Below are positions 7,821-15,670 of a DNA stretch of 18,011 nucleotides, piece by piece; the first letter of the stretch is position 1, and the number at the start of each line of letters is the position of its first letter. Position numbers and translations under genes: made by a program. The stretch is from contig DASWUZ010000300.1 in the NCBI GenBank assembly GCA_036401395.1, forward strand, positions 1-18,011, written 5' to 3'. The stretch comes from DASWUZ01 sp036401395. GTDB taxonomy: Bacteria; Acidobacteriota; Terriglobia; Terriglobales; Acidobacteriaceae. The notes under the pieces were generated by a model. The model was not told the DNA's origin, made no database searches, and saw only the letters and a list, made by a program, of their open reading frames with translations.

Positions 7821-8434
7821 CGCTAGAGCCTCTTTCAGCTTAATGCCAACACGGCCACCGGAACTATCGTGCTGCGCCGCTTGAGTGCCATATCATCTAG
7901 GCATCAACTGTCATTTCATGCATTTGCCGTTCGGAATGTTGTCCGGTCGCAGAGATGGATACAGCCGTGTCGTGATCAAAGCCGGCTGCGCGTCCCTACT
8001 CACTGGAAATATCGACGTGCTCGGGTAAGGCTTCTGGCATGTACATAATTAATACACTTCGAGTATCAAAGCAATCGATTTGTGACATGCCTAAGGTGCT
8101 TTGAACCGAGCAAGACAGATCGTTACGACTATGTCGCTTCGTGAACGAAGCAGGACTCTCCGCGCCGACTTAGAGCGGCAGGTCTGAAGAACGCAGTAAC
8201 TGCCGAAGTTGATGAGCTATCTTTAACACGCCGAGGGCAGCTCGTATATTTGAATCTGTCCCAAAGCCAACTATTTGAGGATTTCGGAGTGTTCGAAATC
8301 ACAGGCAACTTTGCATGAGCCGCGGACAATGTGCAGATGCTCCGAATGCGACAAGATAATACGTCCAAGGCCAGCTGCACGAAGAAGGGCCCACGCGAAG
8401 AAGGCATTGCGGAGGAGGCAATACACTAGTCTTT
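7821..8434. promoter_or_regulatory. 614-base divergent intergenic region with small hairpins
   Basis: No gene is convincing here; the frames that cross it lack ribosome sites and family features. It must contain the promoters of the regulator (leftward) and of the receiver-flavoprotein operon (rightward). Two perfect small hairpins lie in the rightward leader: GCTTCG-TGAA-CGAAGC at 8136-8151 and CGGCAG...CTGCCG at 8176-8205 with an 18-base loop. A weak -35-like TTGAAC (8101-8106) with TACGAC 17 bases further might be a promoter, but it matches the consensus poorly. GGAGGAGG at 8411-8418 is the likely ribosome site of the flavoprotein gene. The leader is long for a bacterial gene, so regulation at RNA level is possible but unproven. 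Confidence 0.4.
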
Positions 8435-10087
8435 ATGGGAAAGCCAGTCATTTTAGCGGTCGACGACGATGTGAGCGTCCTGGAAGCAGTGGTCCAGGAT
8501 CTGCGCAGACAATATGGCGCCAATTACCGCATCCTGCGGGCTGCGTCGGGCCAGGCGGCCCTCGACACCTGCACGCAGCTAAAGGAGCGTGGAGACGCAG
8601 TAGCGCTGTTTCTTTCGGACCAGAGAATGCCCGGCATGTCGGGGGTAGACTTCCTGGAGAAGGCCAATGCCATATACCCCGAGGCGAAGCGCGCCCTGCT
8701 GACCGCCTACGCGGATACAGAGGCCGCGATTCGCGCTATAAACTCCGCCAAGATCCACTACTACCTGACGAAGCCCTGGGACCCGCCCGAGGATAAGCTT
8801 TACCCAGTATTGGACGATCTGCTTGAGGCGTGGACCGATGATTACCGCCCCCCGTTTGAAGGGCTAAGGGTGGTCGGTCCTCGCTGGTCGCTGCAAGACC
8901 ATCAAGTGCGTGATTTCCTGTCGCGTAACCAGATTCCCTACATATGGCTTGATCCGGAACAAAATGACGAGGCCCGCCAACTACTGGCCCAATTTCATCT
9001 GGATGACCGGAAGCTGCCGGCCGTTCTCTTTCAGGATGGGTCCTCTTTGGTGCAACCGAACCAGACCGAACTTGCCCGAAGAATCGGCCTGAGTACCCAG
9101 GCGCAGAAAGACTTCTACGACCTGGCAGTTGTAGGCGCAGGGCCGGGAGGGCTCGCGGCGGCTGTCTACGGATCTTCCGAGGGTCTGCGATGCCTGCTCA
9201 TTGAGAACGAAGCCCCGGGCGGGCAGGCCGGGAGCAGTTCTCGAATTGAGAACTACCTTGGGTTCCCCTCTGGGCTGAGCGGCGCTGACCTGGCGCGGCG
9301 AGCCTATGTGCAGGCTTCGCGGTTCGGAGCAGAATTTCTCACTCAGCAGGCGACCCGCATTCGGACCAAGACTGGTTATCACTTTGTCGAGTTGGCAGAT
9401 GGGCGAGAGGTATCTTGCAGGGTCTGCCTCATTTCCATCGGCGTGAACTACCGGAGACTTGAAGTACCCGGTCTTGATCGTCTGACCGGTGCAGGGGTTT
9501 ACTATGGCGCTGCCATGGGTGAGGCCAAATCATGCAGCCAGGAAGACGTCATGATAGTCGGTGGCGCTAACTCGGCTGGTCAGGCGGCCATGAATCTGTC
9601 GAAGTTCGCACGGAAGGTTACTATTTTGGTCAGGGGTGAATCGCTCGAAAAGAGCATGTCAAAATACTTAATCGATCAGATTGCTGCCACATCCAATATT
9701 GAGGTCGAGACGCGCTCCGAAGTCGTAGAGGCAATGGGCGATTCGCGGCTGGAACGAGTCCGAGTCAAAACGCCGGCAGGGGAATCCGAGCGCGCTACCT
9801 CGAGCCTCTTCATATTTATTGGAGCGGCGCCGAGGACGGAGTGGCTTCCAGAAGGCATCATGCGCGATCCGAATGGTTTTGTGCTCTCGGGGCCGGACAT
9901 TCGCATTGATAGCAAACTCCCAAAGTGCTGGAAGGAAGATCGCGAGCCTTACCTGCTCGAGACCAGCACGCCGGGGATCTTCGTAGCTGGGGACGTGCGC
10001 CATGGCTCGGTGAAGAGGGTAGCGTCGGCGGTAGGCGAAGGCTCGATTTCAGTACAGTTCATGCATCAGTATCTCGCGCGCTTTTAG
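8435..10087 (+). CDS. Receiver domain fused to thioredoxin-reductase-like flavoprotein
   Basis: The 550 residues comprise three parts. Residues 1-135 are a CheY-like receiver with D10-D12, phospho-acceptor D62 (LSDQRMPGMSG) and K113 (LTKPW), all intact. About 144-218 looks like a thioredoxin/glutaredoxin-fold linker (IPYIWLD...LPAVLF) without cysteine pairs. About 228-550 is a thioredoxin-reductase-like FAD/NAD(P) module with GAGPGG (234-239), NAD(P) site VGGANSAGQAA (375-385) and C-terminal GIFVAGDVRHG. The CATC-type dithiol site of true thioredoxin reductases is replaced by YYGAAMGEA, so it cannot act as a classical one; C328-RV-C331 lies in a different place. The product is probably a flavin oxidoreductase controlled by phosphorylation. 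GGAGGAGG lies about 16 bases before the ATG, longer than usual. The histidine kinase that follows almost directly is the obvious partner. Confidence 0.88.
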   Translation: MGKPVILAVDDDVSVLEAVVQDLRRQYGANYRILRAASGQAALDTCTQLKERGDAVALFLSDQRMPGMSGVDFLEKANAIYPEAKRALLTAYADTEAAIRAINSAKIHYYLTKPWDPPEDKLYPVLDDLLEAWTDDYRPPFEGLRVVGPRWSLQDHQVRDFLSRNQIPYIWLDPEQNDEARQLLAQFHLDDRKLPAVLFQDGSSLVQPNQTELARRIGLSTQAQKDFYDLAVVGAGPGGLAAAVYGSSEGLRCLLIENEAPGGQAGSSSRIENYLGFPSGLSGADLARRAYVQASRFGAEFLTQQATRIRTKTGYHFVELADGREVSCRVCLISIGVNYRRLEVPGLDRLTGAGVYYGAAMGEAKSCSQEDVMIVGGANSAGQAAMNLSKFARKVTILVRGESLEKSMSKYLIDQIAATSNIEVETRSEVVEAMGDSRLERVRVKTPAGESERATSSLFIFIGAAPRTEWLPEGIMRDPNGFVLSGPDIRIDSKLPKCWKEDREPYLLETSTPGIFVAGDVRHGSVKRVASAVGEGSISVQFMHQYLARF

Positions 10088-10102
10088 GTGAAATTGGCAT
10101 TT

Positions 10103-11539
10103 ATGGCTGAAGAACAAGCTTTGGGCACCCGGGAAGTAGTGAGCGCGTACGAGCTCTATCCGCAGTTGCTACAGGTCCCGCTTTTCGCTCAAAGCAAGCC
10201 CGAAGACTTGGATTGCCTCGGAAATATTGAGCTAGTTCATGCCCCCCCGGGAACTCCGCTGATTCGGCCGGGAGACGAAGAGAAGGCCTTTTGGATATTG
10301 CTCCAGGGTCAGGTCCATGCGCAGAAGCTCGAAGCCGATGGATCGACGACCATGCTGACTACGCTCTCTGATGGAGAGACATTTGGCGAGGTGCAGTTGC
10401 TCACCGGCAAAGACAACTCCGGAGTGAGCTGCGAGGTAGACCTGCCAAGTACGCTGGTTCGGGTCTCCGATGAGAGTTTCTGGAAGTTGATGGCAAGTTG
10501 CGCTATTGTCCGAAACGGTATTGTGAGCAATATGGCGCGGCGGCTACAGGCCTATCAGGCCATGACCCTGCATCGCGAGAAGCTGGTCTCCCTGGGGACG
10601 CTCTCTGCCGGCTTGATGCATGAGCTCAATAATCCTGGTGCGGCAGCGCGGCGGGCCGCTTCCCAGCTGAGGCAAAACCTGATCAGGTTGCAGCAGTGCA
10701 GCCTGCGGTTCTGCACTGACTCCATGGGTGGCGAAGAGGGTGCATGCATGAGCCGGCTTCAGGAACACGCGATGGCCGTCAAGCCGCTCCATGTGATCGA
10801 TTCTCTTGAGCAGTCGGATGCGGAAGAGCGTCTCGCCGAATGGCTCGAAAGCTCCGGCGTCAAGAACAGCTGGGAACTCGCTCCTGCGCTGACGGCGATC
10901 GGTTTGAACGAAGACGAGCTTGGTTGTGCACGTTCTGCTTTCTCTAAAGAGGAGCTATCAGACGCATTGAACTGGCTTGGCGCCCTTACCTCAAGCATGC
11001 AGCTGGTAAGCACCATTGAAGAGAGCATCACCCGGGTCACCGAGTTGGTATCGGCGGTTAAGAAGTATTCGCATGAAGACAAGGCCCAGCGGCACCAGGT
11101 GGACGTACATGAGACGCTGCTTAGCACGCTGACAATACTCGGCCACAAATTCCGTCAAAAAGAAGTAAGGATCGAAAAGGACTTTGCCCTGGATTTGCCC
11201 ACTCTGATTACCGGCGGCGTGGGACTCAACCAGGTATGGACGAATCTCATCGACAATGCGATCGATGCGAGCCCTCCAAAAGGAAAGATCCGCATTCGCA
11301 CGTGGGCAGAGGATGGGAAAATCTGTGTGGCGATCGCGGACCAGGGGCAGGGAATTCCAGAGGAGAATCGCAGGCACATCTTCGAGCCTTTTTTCACAAC
11401 TAAGGAGGTCGGTGTGGGGACTGGGCTTGGTCTGGACATCGCGCACCGCATTGTCGTGGGCAACTACCATGGCGAGATCAGTTTTAGCTCAGAGCCCGGC
11501 GCGACCGAGTTCGTTGTCTACCTGCCCAATCAAGTTTGA
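10103..11539 (+). CDS. Histidine kinase with N-terminal cNMP-binding domain
   Basis: This soluble kinase has 478 residues from ATG 10103. AGGTGA overlapping the upstream stop codon supports that start over the GTG at 10088, which abuts the stop. Residues about 15-145 form a CRP-like cyclic-nucleotide-binding fold (APPGTPLIRPGDEEKAFWILLQGQV...GETFGEVQLLTG). The H-box SLGTLSAGLMHELNNP places the phospho-His at H173. The ATPase domain has N-box NQVWTNLIDNAIDA, G1 DQGQGIP, F-box FEPFFTTK and G2 GTGLGLDIAHRIV. H-box and N-box are about 210 residues apart, roughly twice the usual spacing, because a helical segment (about 190-300, rich in acidic residues and Trp) is inserted. There is no membrane segment, so the signal is probably cytoplasmic, a nucleotide or the partner flavoprotein. 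It is translationally close to the receiver-flavoprotein gene, its likely phosphotransfer partner. Confidence 0.9.
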   Translation: MAEEQALGTREVVSAYELYPQLLQVPLFAQSKPEDLDCLGNIELVHAPPGTPLIRPGDEEKAFWILLQGQVHAQKLEADGSTTMLTTLSDGETFGEVQLLTGKDNSGVSCEVDLPSTLVRVSDESFWKLMASCAIVRNGIVSNMARRLQAYQAMTLHREKLVSLGTLSAGLMHELNNPGAAARRAASQLRQNLIRLQQCSLRFCTDSMGGEEGACMSRLQEHAMAVKPLHVIDSLEQSDAEERLAEWLESSGVKNSWELAPALTAIGLNEDELGCARSAFSKEELSDALNWLGALTSSMQLVSTIEESITRVTELVSAVKKYSHEDKAQRHQVDVHETLLSTLTILGHKFRQKEVRIEKDFALDLPTLITGGVGLNQVWTNLIDNAIDASPPKGKIRIRTWAEDGKICVAIADQGQGIPEENRRHIFEPFFTTKEVGVGTGLGLDIAHRIVVGNYHGEISFSSEPGATEFVVYLPNQV

Positions 11540-11540
11540 C

Positions 11541-11579
11541 ATTGTGCTGCCGAGTGGCGCTGCTCGCCTATGGCACAAT
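11541..11579. promoter_or_regulatory. Inverted repeat upstream of vapB
   Basis: ATTGTGC (11541-11547) and GCACAAT (11573-11579) are perfect inverted copies, 25 bases apart, between the kinase stop codon and the antitoxin start at 11597. VapBC complexes usually repress their own promoter by binding inverted repeats at this place, so an operator is plausible. It could instead be a hairpin ending the kinase transcript, but no T-tract follows. Confidence 0.4.
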
Positions 11580-11596
11580 AAGAGTGGGCATAGCTT

Positions 11597-11878
11597 ATGC
11601 AACTGAAGAGAGCACATATTGTACTTCCCGAGGAACTGATCCAGGAGATTGACCTTGCAGTTGGTCCCAGAGGGCGAAGCGCTTTCGTGGTGGAAACAGC
11701 ACAGGCTGAACTGCGCCGCAGACGGCTGTTATCGTTCTTGCGTGACAAGCGGCCGGCGTGGAAGGATGAAGACCATCCCGAACTCGCTCAAGGCGCCGGG
11801 GAGTGGGTCCGCAGCCTTCGCGTCGGCAAGAATCCGCATTCCGCTGCTACAAAGGTGGAGAAGAAGCCTCCACAGTGA
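11597..11878 (+). CDS. vapB: VapB-type ribbon-helix-helix antitoxin
   Basis: This 93-residue protein begins with a ribbon-helix-helix region (residues about 3-45: KRAHIVLPEELIQEIDLAVGPRGRSAFVVETAQAELRR), the DNA-binding dimer fold of VapB/CopG-type antitoxins. It continues with a charged tail (WKDEDHPELAQGAGEWVRSLR) of the kind that wraps the PIN-domain toxin. The tail matches the familiar HPEL...WVRxLR pattern of VapB proteins. Its stop codon overlaps the toxin start as TGATG, a standard translational coupling. The ribosome site is weak. Because the toxin gene beside it is frameshifted, the antitoxin may now serve no neutralising purpose here, though it could still act on related toxins elsewhere in the genome. 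Confidence 0.85.
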   Translation: MQLKRAHIVLPEELIQEIDLAVGPRGRSAFVVETAQAELRRRRLLSFLRDKRPAWKDEDHPELAQGAGEWVRSLRVGKNPHSAATKVEKKPPQ

Positions 11879-12251
11879 TGGTGTTGTTGGATACAACGGT
11901 ATTGATCGACGCGCTGAGAGCCCGGCAGGAAGCACTCTCAACTTTGGCCGATCTGGTGGACAGCGGGCACAGCCTCGCAACCTCAGCGATCAACATGGGA
12001 GAGGTCTACGCCGGTATCGGACTTCTGAGGAAAAGAGAACGGATGAGTTCCTTTCGAGCCTCCTTTGTCTACCTGTCTCGAAAAGCGTCGCACGCAAAGC
12101 AGGACTGTTGAAGAGGGTGTGGGCAAACCAGGGATCGACGCTTTCTCTCGCCGACATGATCGTAGCTGCAACGGCGCTTGAGCATGACATTGCGATTATG
12201 ACCGGTAATCGTAAAGACTTCCCGCTCCCGCAGCTTAAGTTTTATCCCTGA
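11878..12251 (+). pseudogene. vapC: VapC-type PIN-domain toxin, frameshifted
   Basis: VapC toxins are PIN-domain RNases that cut tRNA or rRNA. The first part, in the frame of the ATG at 11878, reads MVLLDTTVLIDALRARQ...SAINMGEVYAGI with acidic residues D5 and E42. The rest of the family sequence continues in another frame as TSEEKRTDEFLSSLLCLPVS...LSLADMIVAATALEHDIAIMTGNRKDFP, carrying the later acidic residues. The switch falls at about 12018/12019. Restoring one C there gives GI-RTSEEKRTDEF and a complete toxin of about 124 residues, the expected length. As sequenced, the original frame runs on to a stop at 12111 and makes a 77-residue product without the second half of the active site. A sequencing error is the main alternative; no good slippery site for programmed frameshifting is present. 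Confidence 0.82.
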
Positions 12252-12273
12252 TAAGCGAAGAACCGTCAATAGC

Positions 12274-14013
12274 CTACTTGGGAGCACCGGAAGTAGACTC
12301 ATTCGGCGGAGTCATGCCGGGGTTCGCATTTTCAGTCGGTTCGGAGCGGTGGGGCAATTCGAACGGCGCCTTGATGCCCTTTTCCGCCGCGGATTTTGTG
12401 TCCGCCTGGCCATCGCGAACTGTCAATGCCTGTTTATATTCTGCAACGGCTTCGTCGCGCTCTTCCTGAACGTCGAAGATCCGCCCCCGGTAGATATGAG
12501 ACCAGGCCAGCGTGCGCGGGTCTTTCGACAGCCTTATCGCCTCGTCGAACAGGTGCTGCGCTCCCTCCATATCGTTCTTGCTGAGGGTCGCGAGCGCCAG
12601 AATGTAGTCTGCGCGCGCAGGGTCGCCGCTATGCTGATCCAACGCCTGTTGCGCAAGTTGTCCCGCGCCGGCGGTGTCGCCCTTCATCAGTTTCAACTCG
12701 GCTAGATCTAGGCCGGACAGTTGCCGGGGAGTTCGCCGCACGACATCGGATGAACCTTCCGCTGCAAACTCAATCTTCTTTGCCTGACGAACCTGGATGT
12801 CCACGTCCATGCCGTAGACCATCTCGCCGATACTTTCCTTGATCGATGTAGGACCTCGTTCAAAGCGCTCCAGCGCGTCGTAAAAATACTGAGTAAGCAC
12901 GTACCCCTGCGACATGGCTTCGTCTACCGGCCTCTGGCGAATCGCGGCGACTCGCTGTAGATATGCGTTGCGCTCACGCTCTATGCGGGCTGCATCGTTG
13001 CGCGTGGCATCGGAGGGGGGCATGTAGGCCGGTATACCCGTTTCCAGGGTGCGGGCTTCTATGGCGCGAATCATGCATTCAATCACGAGCGCCACAACGT
13101 CGCTCTTGTAGGTGAAATCAAGAGGCGCATCCCGCACGGTCTTCAGGATAGGCAGCAGGCGGTCCACTGCGCTGGTACGTGCAAAGAGCAGCGGCTCGAT
13201 TTCGTAATGCAGGTAAGTGTGGCGAACCTCGCGCATGTGGATCGTGCCATTGTGTGGACTTGTGACCACGACATAGTCAGCGCCATAGACGCGGGCATTC
13301 GTGGCCCCGGGCGCGAGCATCGGCTCGAGGACAACCAGGAAGCGACGACCGTCATAGGTGCTGGTCGGCATCTTGAGGTAGATGTTGGTGTCGAGGATCA
13401 TCCGGGTCAGAGGGTCGTGCAGCTGATTGACTACATCTTCGTACGTCTGCCGGTTAGAGACCCAAATGGTATGAAGATTGATCTGGTTCGCGAAAGACCT
13501 GACAAGGGGCAGCAAGCCGAGGACCTGCGTCGAGTCGGGCGGCATCTCGGTGACGTCGACGCTGGGGCTCAGTTCCGGCGGCGGAGTCAGATAGAGGGCG
13601 AGAGAAACATATTGCGCGAGGGTGCGGCCGCTCTCGGCCAGGCGATGCTGGTCGACGAAGGCGCACATCTGGTCGCGACTGTCCCTTCCTGCGGCTGACT
13701 CCTGTAGCGCGTCATTGACTTGTCCACGAATGTGAGCACGCACTGGATCTGAATTTGCCAGTTCATCGTCATAGCCGCACGCGTTAAGAGCGGTCGCTAT
13801 GTCGAAGAGAGCTTCGCTGGTTTGAAGGCTGACGGCCGGCCCCGCGGGGTCCACCAGCGCGGGAGGTTTCTGGGCAGCTTGTGGCGGGGGAGCTCCGCCT
13901 GTCGAAGCAACGGTAGACTTATCCTGGGCGAGCAGACCGGGGGCGCCCGACAGCGCCACGAGTAGGAATAGGACTAGCCCGGCTGGGGGCAACGGTTTAC
14001 GGCACCAGTGCAT
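12274..14013 (-). CDS. Secreted tetratricopeptide-repeat protein
   Basis: The protein has 579 residues. An N-terminal signal peptide (basic start, hydrophobic PAGLVLFLLVALSGAPGLLAQ, likely cleaved near residue 30) is followed by a Pro/Ala-rich linker. A long middle region (about 60-425) of unknown fold comes next, with segments such as YVSLALYLTPPPEL and YVVVTSPHNGTIHMREVRHTYLHYEIEPLL. About three TPR units follow (432-535: LDLAELKLMKGDTAGAGQLAQQAL, YILALATLSKNDMEGAQHLFDEAI, AWSHIYRGRIFDVQEERDEAVAEYKQAL), then a low-complexity tail (PPNESTSGAPK). The middle with its HTYLHYEIEPLL pattern loosely recalls zinc-metalloprotease-like or DUF-type proteins, but no HExxH is present. It is the last gene after the sigma and anti-sigma genes on the same strand, so it may be co-expressed with them; the gap before it is 120 bases. 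Function unknown; TPRs suggest protein binding in the periplasm. Confidence 0.82.
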   Translation of the reverse strand: MHWCRKPLPPAGLVLFLLVALSGAPGLLAQDKSTVASTGGAPPPQAAQKPPALVDPAGPAVSLQTSEALFDIATALNACGYDDELANSDPVRAHIRGQVNDALQESAAGRDSRDQMCAFVDQHRLAESGRTLAQYVSLALYLTPPPELSPSVDVTEMPPDSTQVLGLLPLVRSFANQINLHTIWVSNRQTYEDVVNQLHDPLTRMILDTNIYLKMPTSTYDGRRFLVVLEPMLAPGATNARVYGADYVVVTSPHNGTIHMREVRHTYLHYEIEPLLFARTSAVDRLLPILKTVRDAPLDFTYKSDVVALVIECMIRAIEARTLETGIPAYMPPSDATRNDAARIERERNAYLQRVAAIRQRPVDEAMSQGYVLTQYFYDALERFERGPTSIKESIGEMVYGMDVDIQVRQAKKIEFAAEGSSDVVRRTPRQLSGLDLAELKLMKGDTAGAGQLAQQALDQHSGDPARADYILALATLSKNDMEGAQHLFDEAIRLSKDPRTLAWSHIYRGRIFDVQEERDEAVAEYKQALTVRDGQADTKSAAEKGIKAPFELPHRSEPTENANPGMTPPNESTSGAPK

Positions 14014-14133
14014 GGATAAGGTCGCTGCGCAGATAGTGTGTTCAGTCTATGGAAGGCAGCGGAACGCGGTCAATGCCACGAATCGCAATCATTTTGACGC
14101 CAGCCGGGGGCATTTCGTTTGGACCTAGCCGAC

Positions 14134-14832
14134 TCAGGCCCGTACCGAAACGCCGGAAAACGATAGAACAGCCAACCCCTTCACCGGCTGTCCAAAGACC
14201 CGCGCCGGCTCGAAAACGCTGAACATCAGCAGGTTCTCAATCTGCGACTTGGTTCGGAGGTCCTGCGGGCCCGAGACAATCTGATAATCGTAGACCCGCC
14301 CCATTCCATCGATATATGCCTCGACGATCACCGGATTGCCGCGGTCCACAATTGCATTTGGATCGGTCGCAACCGTGGAGTAAAGAAAGTGCGGACTGGA
14401 TGCCATCCCCAGCGGCTCGTCACGGGCAGAGAGTGGTTCAGGGGCAGCCAGCAAGGCCACGATGCCCAGCAACAAAACTGCCCCGGCAAAACCCGCCGAT
14501 GCCTGCAGTATCAGTGGAGCCACGCTGTTCTGCCAGAACATGTCGAAGCGGCCGATATAGTGACTGGCAGTGCGCGCACGCTCCTGCGAGATGGCGACCC
14601 GCAGTCGCAATGGAAGATTCGCAGGAGGTTTTACCGGCCCCAGCGTACCCAACGTGTCCTGCATGGCGCGCCATCTCGCAAAGTCCGCGGCGCAGCCGGT
14701 GCAGAGGTCAAGATGTGCGGCCATCTCTTGCATGGTCACGCCACTCAAATCTCCATCGAGGTAGCTGGAGAAATGGCTGCGGATTGTCTCGCACTCGGCT
14801 GAAAAATCAGCACCGACTAGCGCCAGGCTCAT
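14134..14832 (-). CDS. Membrane zinc-binding anti-sigma factor with TonB-C-like tail
   Basis: The 232 residues begin with a ZAS (zf-HC2) domain: C14, then H40-LDL-C44-TG-C47, the signature that binds and inhibits ECF sigma factors. One membrane helix spans about 104-130 (APLILQASAGFAGAVLLLGIVALLA). The periplasmic part ends in a segment (about 167-232: PVIVEAYIDGMGRVYDYQIVSG...VFEPARVFGQPVKGLAVLSF) that closely resembles the TonB C-terminal/energy-transducer fold, unusual but not unknown in such proteins. The start codon overlaps the sigma stop (ATGA), which fixes the start and shows translational coupling. The expected job is to hold the upstream-encoded sigma factor at the membrane until an envelope signal releases it; the signal itself is not visible. 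Confidence 0.9.
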   Translation of the reverse strand: MSLALVGADFSAECETIRSHFSSYLDGDLSGVTMQEMAAHLDLCTGCAADFARWRAMQDTLGTLGPVKPPANLPLRLRVAISQERARTASHYIGRFDMFWQNSVAPLILQASAGFAGAVLLLGIVALLAAPEPLSARDEPLGMASSPHFLYSTVATDPNAIVDRGNPVIVEAYIDGMGRVYDYQIVSGPQDLRTKSQIENLLMFSVFEPARVFGQPVKGLAVLSFSGVSVRA

Positions 14833-15551
14833 ACCGCCTCCTTTGCGACAGGAACGGCCGGTGAGAAACTGCGGTGCAAACTGTCAGTTTGCCCCGAGTG
14901 CGTGGGGTGCGCGGCCGCTTCTGCAAACGAGGCGAGCCGCGCCTTCAATTGGGCCCGCCCGCGCATCAGCCTCGATTTGACTGTCCCTAACTGAGCGCCA
15001 AGGATCTCCGCCACTTCTTCGTAAGAAAAACCTTCGATATCGCGAAGGATCACCACCGTCCGAAACGGTTCATCGATCTGCCGTAACTCCTGCTCAACGC
15101 GGCTGCGAATCTGTGCGTGGGCCGCCTGGTCGTAGGGTGAATCGTGGCCATCGATCAAAGTGTCTTTCAGATAGAGCGGCTGGCCTTCATGCTGCTCGCC
15201 CGTCTCCGACTCAATGGTGACTTCCTGGCGCTTGTGGCGCGACCACCAGCGCCGCTGATTCGACGCCTCATGCAGCGCGATACGGTACATCCAGGTCCGC
15301 AGGCTCGACTCTTCATGGAAGCTGGAGATGTTGCGGAAGACCTTCAGGAAGACGTCCTGTGTAATGTCGGCGGCGTCGGCCGGGTCCTGCACCGAACGCG
15401 CGATCAGGCTGTAGATGGGCTGATGGTAGGTCGCGATCAGCCAGGCGAAGGCCTCTTCAGAACCAGCCTTGAGCTCCGCCACAACCGCGGCCTCGCCTGC
15501 GCGCATTGCGAGTACGTCAGCTACATTTCCCACGGCATGTCCCGTCTGCAT
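14829..15551 (-). CDS. ECF-type RNA polymerase sigma factor
   Basis: This is a group 4 (ECF, RpoE-like) sigma factor of 240 residues from ATG 15551. Region 2 covers about 35-103 (AFAWLIATYHQPIYSLIARSVQDPADAADITQDVFLKVFRNISSF...LRTWMYRIALHEASNQRR). Region 4 covers about 148-205 (LRQIDEPFRTVVILRDIEGFSYEEVAEILGAQLGTVKSRLMRGRAQLK). The DAADITQDVFLKVF and GTVKSRLMRGR signatures are canonical. A GTG at 15566 would add five residues; the ATG is preferred because GGGGA lies about ten bases upstream. The stop overlaps the anti-sigma start. The C-terminal tail after 210 is longer than usual and has no known motif. ECF sigma factors often transcribe their own operon, but I could not find a clear GGAACTT-type promoter in the 230 bases upstream. 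Confidence 0.92.
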   Translation of the reverse strand: MQTGHAVGNVADVLAMRAGEAAVVAELKAGSEEAFAWLIATYHQPIYSLIARSVQDPADAADITQDVFLKVFRNISSFHEESSLRTWMYRIALHEASNQRRWWSRHKRQEVTIESETGEQHEGQPLYLKDTLIDGHDSPYDQAAHAQIRSRVEQELRQIDEPFRTVVILRDIEGFSYEEVAEILGAQLGTVKSRLMRGRAQLKARLASFAEAAAHPTHSGQTDSLHRSFSPAVPVAKEAV

Positions 15552-15670
15552 CGAGCCAGTCCCCACTACAGTATCAGGAAGCGATCAGCGGCGTCTGCCA
15601 TCAACGAAATGGCGTTTAACATTGCAGTTGACCCATGCTGGGCCAATCGAGAATCCATTCCCGCCGGCGG

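Noticed and set aside
7221..7826. Plus-strand frame of 201 codons
   Set aside because: It is antisense to the NarL-type regulator and has no motif or ribosome site.
8275..8796. Plus-strand frame of 173 codons overlapping the start of the receiver-flavoprotein gene
   Set aside because: Low-quality Arg-rich sequence with no motif; it is a shadow of the receiver domain, whose frame has all conserved residues.
12022..12036. Programmed -1 frameshifting to make full-length VapC (GGAAAAG run)
   Set aside because: The run does not fit a canonical slippery heptamer, and the best family match is restored by one missing base slightly upstream, so mutation or sequencing error is simpler.
11803..12111. 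102-codon frame starting at 11803 as an intact toxin gene
   Set aside because: Its first 25 codons lie inside vapB in another frame; the true toxin start is the overlapping ATG at 11878, and the frame loses the second half of the PIN domain.
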